64,000 nt of DNA, taken from positions 62,001 to 126,000 of the forward strand of contig VLJF02000033.1 of NCBI GenBank assembly GCA_008360975.2, in the 5' to 3' direction. This DNA comes from Lichenostomus cassidix (taxonomy: Eukaryota; Chordata; Aves; Passeriformes; Meliphagidae). The notes below the pieces were generated by a model, which did not search any database, was not told where the DNA came from, and worked only from the letters and a program-made list of their open reading frames with translations. Below, in pieces: positions 1 to 10,428 of this stretch; position 1 is the stretch's first letter; every line of letters starts with the position of its first letter. Both the position numbers and the translations under genes were made by a program.

Positions 1-2902
1 GTTCCCAATTTTTGAAGGTTCACCCGCCAAGTGCCTTCAAAGTTGTCTTAAGTAGTCCGTTGCACCGTTCAACTTTCCCGGCAGCTGGTGCGTGATAGGG
101 GATGTGGTATATCCATTCAATTCCGTGTTCTCTAGCCCAGGTTCTTATGAGGCCATTCTTGAAATGGGTTCCATTGTCAGACTCGATTCTCTCAGGGGTA
201 CCATGTCTCCACAGGACTTGCTTTTCCAGGCCCAGGATGGTGTTCCGGGCAGTAGCATGAGGCACAGGGTAGGTCTCTAACCATCCCGTGGTTGCTTCCA
301 CCATGGTCAGCACGTAGCGCTTTCCTTGGCGGGTTTGGGGAAGTGTGATGTAGTCAACTTGCCATACTTCCCCATACCTGTACTTTGACCATCGTCCACC
401 ATACCACAGAGGCTTCACCCGCTTGGCCTGTTTGATTGCAACGCAAGTCTCACAGCTGTGGATGACCTGTGAGATGTTGTCCATGGTCAAGTCCACCCCT
501 CGGTCACGAGCCCACCTGTATGTCGCATCTCTCCCTTGATGACCAGAGGCATCATGGGCCCAACGAGCTAGAAATAACTCTCCTTTGTGCTGCCAGTCCA
601 GATCCACCTGTGATACTTCCACCTTGGCAGCTCGGTCCACCTGCTCGTTGTTACGATGCTCTTCATTAGCCCGACTCTTAGGTACATGTGCATCCACGTG
701 TCGAACTTTCACGGTCAGCTTTTCTGCCCGGGCGGCGATGTCTTGCCAAATCTCAGCGGCCCAGATGGGTTTTCCTCTGCGCTGCCAGTTAGCCTTTCTC
801 CAGCGATCTAACCATCCCCACAGTGCATTGGCTACCATCCAGGAGTCGGTGTAGAGATAAAGCCTTGGCCATTTCTCTCGTTCGGCAATATCCAAAGCCA
901 GTTGGATGGCTTTAAGCTCCGCGACCTGGCTCGATCCACCTTGTCCCTCAGTAGCCTGTACAGCTTGTCGTGTGGGGCTCCATACTGCAGCTTTCCATTT
1001 CCGATCTGTGCCTACAATTCAGCAGGAACCATCGGTGAAGAGGGCATAGCGTCTTTCACTCTCTGGCAGTTCATTATACGGGGGTGCTTCCTCGGCACGT
1101 GCTACTTGCTCCTCTGCATCTTCTGAAGATAATTTGAAAGTCTCACCTTCAGGCCAGTTTGTTATAATTTCCAGAATCCCAGGGCAATTTGGGTTTCCAA
1201 TACGGGCGCGCTGTGTGATGAGGGCAATCCATTTGCTCCACGTGGCATCAGTGGCATGGTGGGTAGAGGGAACCCTTCCCTTGAACATCCACCCCAGCAC
1301 TGGCAGTCGGGGTGCAAGGAGAAGTTGTGTTTCTGTGCTGATCACCTCTGAGGCGGCTTGGACTCCTTCGTAAGCTGCCAAGATTTCTTTCTCGGTGGGA
1401 GTGTAGTTGACTTCAGACCCTCTGTAACTTCGACTCCAGAATCCCAGTGGTCGACCTCGGGTCTCACCAGGCACCTTCTGCCAAAGGCTCCAGGACAGAC
1501 CATGGCTCCCGGCTGCAGAGTAAAGTACATTCTTTACCTCTGGTCCTGTCCTGACTGGTCCAAGGGCTACCGCATGAGCGATCTCCTGTTTGATCTGGGT
1601 GAAGGCTTGCTGCTGTTCAGGGCCCCAGTGGAAATCGTTCTTCTTGCGGGTTATGAGGTAGAGAGGACTCACGATCTGGCTGTACTCAGGGATGTGCATT
1701 CTCCAAAAGGCTATGGCGCCTAGGAAAGCTTGCGTCTCCTTCTTGTTGGTTGGTGGAGACATCGCGATGATCTTATTAATGACCTCAGAAGGAATCTGAC
1801 GCCCTCCGTCTTGCCACTTTACTCCCAGGAACTGGATCTCTCGGGCAGGTCCCTTGACTTTGCTCTTCTTGATGGCGAAACCGGCTTCCAGGAGAATTCT
1901 GATGATTTTCTCTCCTTTCCCAAATACTTCCGTTGCTGTGTCCCCCCACACAATGATGTCATCAATATACTGCAGATGTTCTGGAGCCTCACCCTTCTCC
2001 AGTGCAGCCTGGATCAGTCCATGGCAGATGGTGGGACTGTGCTTCCACCCCTGGGGCAGTCGGTTCCACGTGTACTGCACACCTCTCCAGGTGAAAGCAA
2101 ACTGAGGTCTGCACTCTGCTGCCAGAGGAATGGAGAAAAAGGCGTTGGCAATGTCGATGGTCGCATACCACTTCGCTGCCTTGGATTCCAGCTCGTACTG
2201 AAGTACCAACATGTCTGGTACAACAGCACTCAGCGGTGGTGTGACTTCATTCAGGCCACGGTAATCCACTGTCAGTCTCCATTCTTCACTGGACTTACGC
2301 ACCAGCCATATAGGGCTGTTAAAGGGTGAGTGAGCCTTGATGACCACCCCTTGGCTCTCCAGTTCCTGAATCATCTTATGGATGGGGGCCACAGAGTCTC
2401 TGTCAGTGCGGTATTGCCGGCGGTGCACCGTTGCTGTAGCAATTGGTACCCGCTGTTCTTCAATTCTCAGTAGTCCTACAGTAGACAGGTTATCTGAGAG
2501 ACCAGGCAGGCTATTCAGTTGTCTTATGTCTTCTGTCTCTACGGCTGCTTTCCCGAAAGCCCAGCGATGTCCCTTCGGGTCCTTGAAATATCCACTCCTG
2601 AGATAATCTATGCCGAGGATGCATGGGGCGTCTGGACCAGTCACAATGGGGTGTTTCTGCCACTCATTCCCAGTTAAACTCACTTCAGCTTCCAGTACAG
2701 TCAGCTGCTGGGATCCTCCTGTCACCCCAGAAATAGAAATGGATTCGGTCCCCACATACCTGGATGGCATCAGGGTGCACTGAGCACCGGTGTCAACCAA
2801 AGCCGTGTATCTTTGTGGGTCAGACGTGCCAGGCCATCGGATCCACACAGTCCAATAGATCCGGTTATCCCTTTCCTCTACCTGGCTAGAGGCAGGGCTC
2901 CT
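1..2902 (-). pseudogene. pro-pol of the ERVL-like provirus
   Basis: Same frame as gag, separated by a single TAG. Domains in order: retroviral aspartic protease (LVDTGAQ near 2795), reverse transcriptase (VDYRGLN; catalytic YIDD at 1958-1969), RNase H starting at FTDGS (about 1030), an HHCC-type integrase zinc region (HDASGHQG, CETC) and integrase core (VDYITLP, DNGTHF). In-frame TGA codons at 1019-1021, inside the RNase H start, and at 20-22 disable it; both could be CGA-to-TGA changes. The frame runs off the window. No dUTPase seen. Confidence 0.88.
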
Positions 2903-4405
2903 CTAATCCTGTTTTTGGTGCATGATGTTCTTCTGTAAATGTGTTCCTGAGGTTCCTTCAAGAGGATCAGTCATATTATCATTTCCATTCTGTCGGGGGT
3001 TCTGTCCACAAGAGACTGGGGCAGTGTTATACCTAGATGAGCTTCTTGAGGTGGATGTTTCTGTTTTCAATTCACGTACCCGGGCTGCTAAGGTGGAGGT
3101 GGGTTTCCTATCCCACTTCCTCAGGTCTTCCCCATGCTCTTGAAGGAAAAACCAGAGGTCACGTCGTGGAGTTTGTTTTCTTTCCCTGACTGGAGTACGT
3201 CTGCTCCTGATGGCAGAGACTCGGGTTGGTTTCGGTGTGGCATGGAAAAATCTTTCTGTGAGCTCTTTCCTTAGTTTCTGATGGCTCTCTTCAATCAATC
3301 TCCGGACTTGCTCGGCCAGGTTTGTTTCTACCGATGAGACCTGGGTGTGTAGTGGGGCGGTGACAGTGTCCTCATAAATTCTCAGTTTGTTTGCTAACAC
3401 GCCCACCTGGTCTTCGCCTTCCCTCCACTGCAATGTTGCCAGGTAACGAGAGTATATCTCTGGTCCGAGCCGCGCGAATCTTAGCCACATTTGTGAAGTG
3501 CACTGGACGTTATCTGGGCTCTTGGGGAATCTCTCGTTGTCCGAGAAAATGATCTCTAGCACGGCCAATTCCCTCAGGCATCGGATACCTTGTTCTATTG
3601 TGTTCCATTTTCTTTGGTGCATCTGGAGGTCTTCTTTGCACAGGTATCTGTCCCGTACACTCGCCAGCAATCACCGCCAGAGGCTGAGAGTTTCCTGGGT
3701 TTTCCCAATCCCCTGGTCAATAACCACATCCTGGGACAGGGATCCCAGTTGTCTGGCCTCACTTCCATCCAGAATAGTGTCATTAGCTGTGGCGTCCCAG
3801 ATACGGAGCAGCCAGGTCAAGATGGACTCAGTCACCTGCCGGGTGAATTCCCTCCGTAGGTCACGCAGCTCCCCCAGGGATAGAGAGCGAGTGATGATCT
3901 CTGGCTCTGTCTCTTCTGCTTGGTGAGATGGTCCTGCCGCATCCTCATCAGTCGCTGTGCGGACTGACTTGCTCTTGGATTTTTTTTTCTGGACGGGGGC
4001 AACCGCTACTGGCTTTGGCTGTTCTGATTCGGCAATGGTCTGTGTTGAGACATTGACTGCTCCTTTGGTTCTTTTCCTCGTGCCTGCTGACTTGTTTCTT
4101 TTCTCCTCCTCTTCGAGAAGACGCTGTACAACACCAAGTATTGTTCTGTTTCTCAGCATGAGGTACACTGTGCTGGTCGCAGAGAAGAAAGAAAACAGAA
4201 CTAACAGGAAGATTATGCCATCCTTAGCATCCAGAGAGAACTCAATATTGTCAAAGATGGCTGTGCCTGGCCTGAAATGCTGGAAGAAACCGCTCTCTCC
4301 TCCTAGCCCCAGAGGGTGGGTGCGATTGCTGAGGAGGTCCCAGATGGAGCAGCTCAGGTTAGGCCAGGCAAAGTCGAGTAAATATACCGAATGGTGTTCA
4401 TCGCC
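2903..4405 (-). pseudogene. gag of the ERVL-like provirus
   Basis: The frame is open from 4405 except for one in-frame TGA at 3671-3673. First ATG in this frame is at 4159. A hydrophobic segment (GIIFLLVLFSFF) lies just upstream of that ATG, followed by an acidic/basic linker and then a capsid-like helical region (TWLLRIWD, LGSLSQ, REGEDQVG) resembling ERVL Gag. The C-terminal part is basic. I see no CCHC zinc knuckle. The frame ends at a TAG (2903-2905) and pol continues in the same frame directly after it. Upstream it may join the hydrophobic ORF at 4354-4560. Confidence 0.8.
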
Positions 4406-4560
4406 TCACAGGTTACTATGCAATAGGCATAATAAACCAATAGGGCAATTTTCATGCCATGCCCTGATCGTAACAAGAGCAATACGACGGGCAGATAGTT
4501 TCCCATTTGAGGAAAGATATAGAGAGCGAGATAAAGCACCCATATAGATAAGCTGAGCAT
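4354..4560 (-). CDS. Hydrophobic leader ORF upstream of gag (68 aa)
   Basis: The ATG at 4560 is about 36 bases downstream of the primer site. The product is dominated by two hydrophobic stretches, around residues 1-18 and 23-50, which look like membrane segments (for example SIWVLYLALYIF). It ends at a TGA at 4354. The gag frame, offset by one frame, is open from 4405 and carries a third hydrophobic stretch near 4222-4160. The simplest reading is an N-terminal part of Gag separated by a frameshift; a separate small membrane protein is possible. No family recognised. Confidence 0.45.
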   Translation of the reverse strand: MLSLSIWVLYLALYIFPQMGNYLPVVLLLLRSGHGMKIALLVYYAYCIVTCEAMNTIRYIYSTLPGLT

Positions 4561-4595
4561 CGTGGTGATAGGATTTCTGAGTTTCCCCAGGTCGA

Positions 4596-4613
4596 GCCTC
4601 ACATTGGGCGCCA
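4596..4613 (-). other. Retroviral primer binding site, tRNA-Lys type
   Basis: Minus strand reads TGGCGCCCAATGTGAGGC, five bases inside the LTR end. It differs at two positions from the tRNA-Lys(1,2) primer site as I recall it. This fixes the orientation of the provirus and marks the LTR at 4619-5137 as the 5' LTR. Confidence 0.85.
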
Positions 4614-4618
4614 AAATA

Positions 4619-5137
4619 TGTATTGGGGATTGAAAACAAACCAGTGGGAGATCACAAGTCAAGATTGAAATTAAAAATAAGTGAAATAATACAAGGAAAA
4701 GCACTGACAAAGTCAGATACAACCTAACACCCTGTTAGGGTGGTAGTAGCAGTCCAACTGAAGTAGTCCAGTTGAAGCGGTGATCCTGTGAAGGTCTAGT
4801 CTCCAGCTGAAGATCCAGTAGTAGCTCTGGTCCTCTGGGAACCCAGTAGACAGGGCTAACTCAGGCAGTTCCAAGGCCAGGTTATATCCAGGTGGGGACA
4901 CCTGGTTCCTCTCTCCTGGGCAGAGCATCCCACAATGGGATGAGATAAGTCCATGAGTCACACGGTGGGTCCCTGATGGCCCATTGTCTGTCATGCGGGG
5001 TGGGTCATTAGCAGCTGGTAACAGCTAACGGATGGCCCATTGCCTGTCATCCGGAGTGGGTCATTAGCAGGTGATAGCAGCTAACGGCCCACAGCTGGTG
5101 GTAATAGAAAACTACATCTATATTGCAACCTAGGACA
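4619..5137 (-). repeat. 5' LTR of the ERVL-like provirus
   Basis: It starts with TG and ends with CA, and matches over its length two other LTRs, at 22753-23220 and 42915-43388. It is about 50 bp longer than those because a 56-bp unit is present twice in tandem (4975-5030 and 5031-5086). In minus-strand orientation this lies near the start of the LTR, in U3, where enhancers usually sit. Confidence 0.9.
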
Positions 5138-7545
5138 GAGATCAATTCCAATTATATACTTAGGGACTGGAACTATCATCGCTTAGTATTTTTGCCTTGG
5201 TAAATTTCCTGTTTTCATCTCAATTTGTGTTTGTACAGCTTGAATTTGTTCACATTGGGACGAGTTTTCTCTTTCTGAAGGAATACAATTAATTCCTTAT
5301 ATTGATATTTTAATTCAAGGGAAAAGTGAGAGAGGTATGCAAGATAATTTGGAGAAACTTAGAGAACATATGAGAAATAAAGGATAGGAGATGAATCCTA
5401 ACAAAATACAAGGACTAGCACAAACTATCAAATTTTTAGGAATTCAGTGGCATTGTGGCAATCAGGAAAGACCTCCCAAGGCCTGATAGAAGACTACAGA
5501 TTTTGCGATATCTCAAAATAAAAATGTAGCACAAAGATTTATTGGATTATTTGGATTTTGGAGACAACATATTCCTCATTTAGGACAAATTCTAGCTCCT
5601 TCATATAGTTACTAGGAAAAAATATTAATTTGAGTGGGGCAGTGAACAACAAGCACTTGAGTTAGCTAAAGAAGCCATCCAAAAGGCACTGGATTTGTGG
5701 CCTCTGGAAGAGGGAGAATTAGGACTGCACGTATCAGTACATGAGCTATATGCTAATTGAAGCTTATGGCAGAAACAAGGAAAAAGAAAGGTCCCTTTAG
5801 GATTCTGGAACCAAAAACTCACAGAAGCTGGAAAAAAATTATGCTCCATTTGAAAAGCAGTTGTTAGCATGTTATTGGACATTAATTGAAACAGAATAAA
5901 TAACAATAGGACAAGTATTTTTATATTCAGAAATCTCAATTATGCATTGGGTGAAGAGGTCTCCTAAAACACATCAAATTTGATATGCACAAGAATGTGG
6001 CATCATATAATGGAAATGGTACATACAAGACCATGCTAAAGCAGGGGCAAATGGAGTAGCTACTCTAATGAAAACATAGCCAATGCCTCTATTGGATGGG
6101 ACAAGTCATAACCCCATAGAGTTTAAACTAGAACACAATTCACTTGTTAGGTGAGGACAGTCTTTTGAGCAATTATCTGAGGAGGAAAAGAAAGGTGCAT
6201 TGGTTTACAGATGGATAAGCAAGTATATAGGTGGGAAAAGGTTTTGGAATGCAGTTGCATACAATCCAGTATCTGAGAAACTTTTAGAAACAACTGGAGA
6301 AGGAAAAAGCAGCCAACATGCTGAATTAAATGCTATATATATGGCATTTAAACAGCACACCTTTGGGAGATGTCACATATATGCTGACTCCTGGTCAGTA
6401 GCTCAAGGATTACCTAATTACCTGGTTACCCACTTGGGCAGCCAAGGATTGGAAAACTTATGCAAAAAAAGACTGCGGAAACAAATTATGGATTAGTGTA
6501 AGGGAGCTAGTTCAAAAAACTCAAGTCACTGTGTTTCATATAGAGGCACATCGTGATACAGATACATTAAAAGGATAATTCTATTGCAGACAATCAGCAA
6601 AAATATCCCAAGCACATATTTATATATCACAAGAAGAATCTTATGAGGATTTGGCAAAATGGGCACACCAGAAATGGGGACATCTTGGAGAAAAAGCTAC
6701 TTCTGGGTGTGCCTAAGACTGCAGAATAGCTATTTCACTTGATATGGTAAAAACTCTCCTAGCTGGCTGCCCAGTTTGTCAGCATACTCTTAGGTGACCA
6801 GTCCCACATATAATTAAAGGACACTTAAACTGAGGAAAATTACCTGGGCAGATGTGGCAAATGGATTATACAAGACTGTTACCTTGAGGCCATGGGTATG
6901 AGTTTATCTGTGCAGCTGTGGATACACACTCTAGGCATTTAATAACTCACCCCATATAGGATTCCTTTACAGATTCAAAAAGATAGTGGGACACATTTCA
7001 AAAACAAACAAGTGCAGGAGTTTGCTGAAGAACAAAATGTACAATGGATCTTCCACATTCCCTATTATCCTCAAGAGCTGGACTACTAGAGTAAATTAAT
7101 AGGCTTTTGAAGGAACAACTGTGTAAACTGGGAAAGGGACAAATGAAAAATTGGAAAGTAAAGCTTACAGAAACATTGCATATATTAAATAATAGATCTG
7201 TTGCTGAAGCTGAAACACCATTGATCTGAATGACTACTCCTAATTTGTAAATAAAACCCCCGACAGTAACTGAAACCATTGCGAAATTACGGTGAAATTA
7301 CCCCAGGAGCAGTAGCACCTTAACGGGCTAGTCCTGAGGCAGCAGGACTAGACTTACATGTGTTAACTTTAACACAAATTAATCAAGGGGAAACTAAGAT
7401 TGTTGGCACTGACTGAGATTCAAATTCCCTTGCGACATTTTGGATTAATTGCTCCACAGTCCAGCTTAGCAATTAAAGGAATTGATGTAATGAACAAAAC
7501 GGACCCCCCCAAAACCTGCTGAAGGAATAGCAGTAGGACTCACAC
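5138..7545 (+). pseudogene. Old plus-strand ERV: pol remnant (RT C-terminus, RNase H, integrase)
   Basis: Scattered pol homology in three frames with many stops. About 5330-5500 is the end of RT (IKFLGIQW). RNase H is near 6190-6500: a HWFTDG-like start followed by a stop, then ELNAIYMAF and HIYADSW. Integrase is at about 6640-7150 (HLGEKA, CPVCQ, QMDYT, DSGTHFKNK). The env part of the same element probably resumes at about 12676, after the CR1 insertion. The first ~190 bases after the ERVL LTR show nothing recognisable. Confidence 0.75.
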
Positions 7546-8783
7546 AATCACAGAATCACCAGGCTGGAAGAGACCTCCAAGATCACTGAGTCCAACCCAT
7601 GCCCTAACATCACCTCAGCTAAACCATGGCACTGAGTGCCACATCCAATCTTTTTTTTAACACATCCAAGGACGGTGACCTGCCCTGGCAGATGATTCTA
7701 GAACTTTATCACTCTTTCAGTAAAAAACTTTTTCCTAACATCCAACTTAAATTTCTCTTGGCACAGCCTGAGACTGTGTCCTCTTGTTCTGTCAGTTGCT
7801 GCCTGGAAAAAGAGACCAATCCCCACCTGACTAGAACCACCTTTCAGGTAGTTGTAGAGAGTGATAAAGTCTCCTCTGAGTCTTCTTTTCTCCAGGCTAA
7901 ACAGCCCCAGCTCCCTCAGCCATTCTTCACAGGGCTTGCGTTCCAAGCCCTTCACCGGCCTCGTCGCCCTCCTTTGGACAAGTTTGAGTGTCTCAACGTC
8001 CTTCCTGAACTGAGGAGCCCAGAACTGGACACAGCACTCGAGGTGCAGCCTCACCAGTGCCGAGTACAGGGGAAGCATCACTGCCCTGCTCCTGCTGGCC
8101 ACACTATTCCTGATCCAGGCCAGGATGCCATTGGCCTTCTTGACCACCAGGGCACACTGCTGGCTCATATTCAGTCAGCTGTCAACCAGTGCCCCCAGGT
8201 CCCCTTCTGCCTGGGCACTCTCCAGCCACACTGTCCCCAGCCTATAGTGTTGTGGAGGGTTATTGTGACCAAAATGCAGGACTCAGCATTTCAACTTGTT
8301 GAACTTCATCTTATTGGACTCTGCCCATCTATCCAATCATTCCAGGTCTCTTTGCAGAGCCCTCCTACCTTCCAACAGATTGACACACGCCCCCGGCTTG
8401 GTGTCATCTGCAAATGTACTAATAGTAGATTCAATACCCTCATTCATGTCGTCAATAGAAGTATCTAACAAAACGGGCCCCAGCACAGATCCCTGAGGGA
8501 CACCACTAGTGACTGGCTGCCAACTGGGTGCAGCATTGGTCAGCACCACTCTCTGGGCTTGGCCAGCCAGCCAGTTCTCAACCCAGCAAAGAGTGCACCT
8601 GTCTGAGGCGTGAGCTGCCAGCTTCTTTTTCAGGAGTTTACTGTGGGAAACGGTGTCAAAGGCCTTGCTGAAGTCCAAATAGACAACACCTACAGCCTTT
8701 CCCGCATCCACCAGGCGGGTCACCTGGCCCTAAAAGGAAATCAGGTTGGTCAAACACGACCTACCCCTCCTAAACCCATGCTG

Positions 8784-9043
8784 TGTGGCTAGCACAGGCT
8801 TTTCCCATGAGAATTATTTTTGTGTTTTATAAATAAAGATAAAGTTTGGATGTTATTAAAAACAGTGTCCCAAGATCTGGATGGTGCAGGCCTGGCCAAT
8901 CAGGCCTAGGGGGAGGCTTCTGGCCGACCAATCTGGGCGACTTTTGAAAACTCTATATATATGATGAAATCAAAACAATAAAGGTCTTTCCTTCTTGCCA
9001 CTGAGAACTGGTTCTTTACTCTGCTAGCAGCTCAACAGCGACA
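8784..9043 (+). repeat. Solo LTR (260 bp) inside the CR1, 6-bp TSD
   Basis: Begins TGTGGCTAGC and ends AACAGCGACA, flanked by ATGCTG at 8778-8783 and 9044-9049. The empty site is visible in the second CR1 at 28780-28800. Contains AATAAA on the plus strand. The same LTR family occurs at 43925-44187. A 6-bp duplication fits an ERVK/alpharetrovirus-type integrase. Confidence 0.93.
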
Positions 9044-9819
9044 ATGCTGGCTAGGTCTAATCCCCCAGCCATCCTGTAGGTGCTGTGTGATGGCACTCGA
9101 GATGATCTGTTCCATAATCTTGCCGGGCACCAAGGTCAGGTTGACAGTCCTGTAGTTTCCCAGCTCATCCTTTTGGCCCTTCTTGTGGATGGGCATCACA
9201 TTGGCACCTCCTGTCCTCTGGGAGCTCCTCAGTGAGCCAGGACTGACAGTAAATGGTGGAGAGCAGCTTCGCAAGCTCATCTGCCAGCCCCCTCATCACC
9301 CTAGGATGGATCCCATCTGGTCCCGTAGATTTGTGAGCATCTAAGCGGCTCAGCAGCTCTGTAACTGCCTCCTCCTGGATAACAGGGGTCTATTCTGCTC
9401 CCTGACACCATCTACCAGCCCAAGAAGCCAATTGGCCAGAGGACAACTTGTCTTTCTGTTGAAAATTGAGGCAAAGAAGGTGCTCTGTACCTCTGCCTTT
9501 TCCTCATCTGTAGTTACTAAATTCCCTCCTGCATCTAACAGAGAATGGAGGTTGTCCTTGCCCTTCTTTTTGCCATTAATGTGTTTATAAAAATATTTTT
9601 TATTATCCTTTACAGAAGTGGCCAGATTGAGTTCTAACTGAGCTTTTGCCTCTCTAATTTTTTTCTTACATGCCCTAACAACTCCTTTAAACATTTCCTG
9701 AGATACCTGACCCTCCTTCCAAAGGTTATATGCCCTCTTTTCTTTCCTTAGTTCCTTCAAAAGCTCCTTGCCCATGGTTGTTTTCCTCATTGGCTCATCT
9801 TTTCGCATGTGTGAAGGCC

Positions 9820-10428
9820 AGTGGAGGTTTTACCTCCAAGTTGCCAGCCACAGGGCCGGCCGTGGGGGCAGGGACAGCCTGTGCTGTCTCACTCATGGTG
9901 ACAGGGAGATCAGCCCATGAGCCCCTGCGGCAATGTATGCACCAGCTAAGAAGATCATTGGCCCAGGCTCCTCCGCCACCCTTTCTCCATATATGGGTGG
10001 TTTCTAGACTGTTCCTCTTTGTTCCCCTCCTAAATTGTACATCATTGGTTGGTTTGAATTATGTATCCTCCCCTTCTGTGTAATGATTGGTTGCTACCCC
10101 TGTCCCTCTTCCCTACGGCTTTCCTGGTTGGCCTGTGCGCCAAACCACTCCCTCTCTCCTCCCCCTTAAAACCCTATGCCACTGAGTGCTCAACGGCCAT
10201 TTTGTCCCTGGGGCCATCTTGCTGCCCGACACCAACTGCCGTCCACAGCTTGCAGCCTCCGGAGCTCCAGACCCCGCGCCCACCCCCGCTTCTCCGCCCT
10301 GCCTCTCCTTCCCCGGACTTTCCTCGCTGCGCCTTACAATAAACCTCTGGAGAACCTCAGACTGCTTGCTGTGCGTTCTTTTGCTGCCTCGCCCCCCAGC
10401 CTCCCTGCCTGTGTTTGCTACCACAACA
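9820..10428 (+). repeat. Solo LTR (609 bp) inside the CR1, 6-bp TSD
   Basis: Flanked by AAGGCC at 9814-9819 and 10429-10434. It interrupts the CR1 ORF2 between endonuclease and linker. The plus strand has a TATA-like cttaaaacc near 10168 and an AATAAA near 10340, so it is plus oriented. It ends in CA; the first bases read AGTGG, suggesting the initial TG has mutated. Confidence 0.85.

Larger units (their letters stand above)
1..5137 (-). mobile_element. ERVL-like endogenous provirus, 5' part (continues past the window start)
   Basis: Reading on the minus strand the order is LTR, primer binding site, hydrophobic leader ORF, gag, protease, reverse transcriptase, RNase H and integrase. Pol motifs and the Gag capsid region resemble class III (ERVL) elements: RT has VTPPL, ANAFFSIP and YIDD, and integrase has DNGTHF. 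A solo copy of the same LTR at 22753 has a 5-bp target duplication, as expected for ERVL. The 3' LTR lies outside the window. Gag and pol share one frame, broken by few stops, so the copy is fairly recent but defective. The 5 bases outside the LTR (GAGAT) cannot be compared with the other end. Confidence 0.9.

Noticed and set aside
7626..8468. 280-codon plus-strand ORF, also 29108-29950 on the minus strand
   Set aside because: It is the antisense of CR1 ORF2; RT motifs lie on the other strand and the identity of the two copies comes from the CR1 identity.
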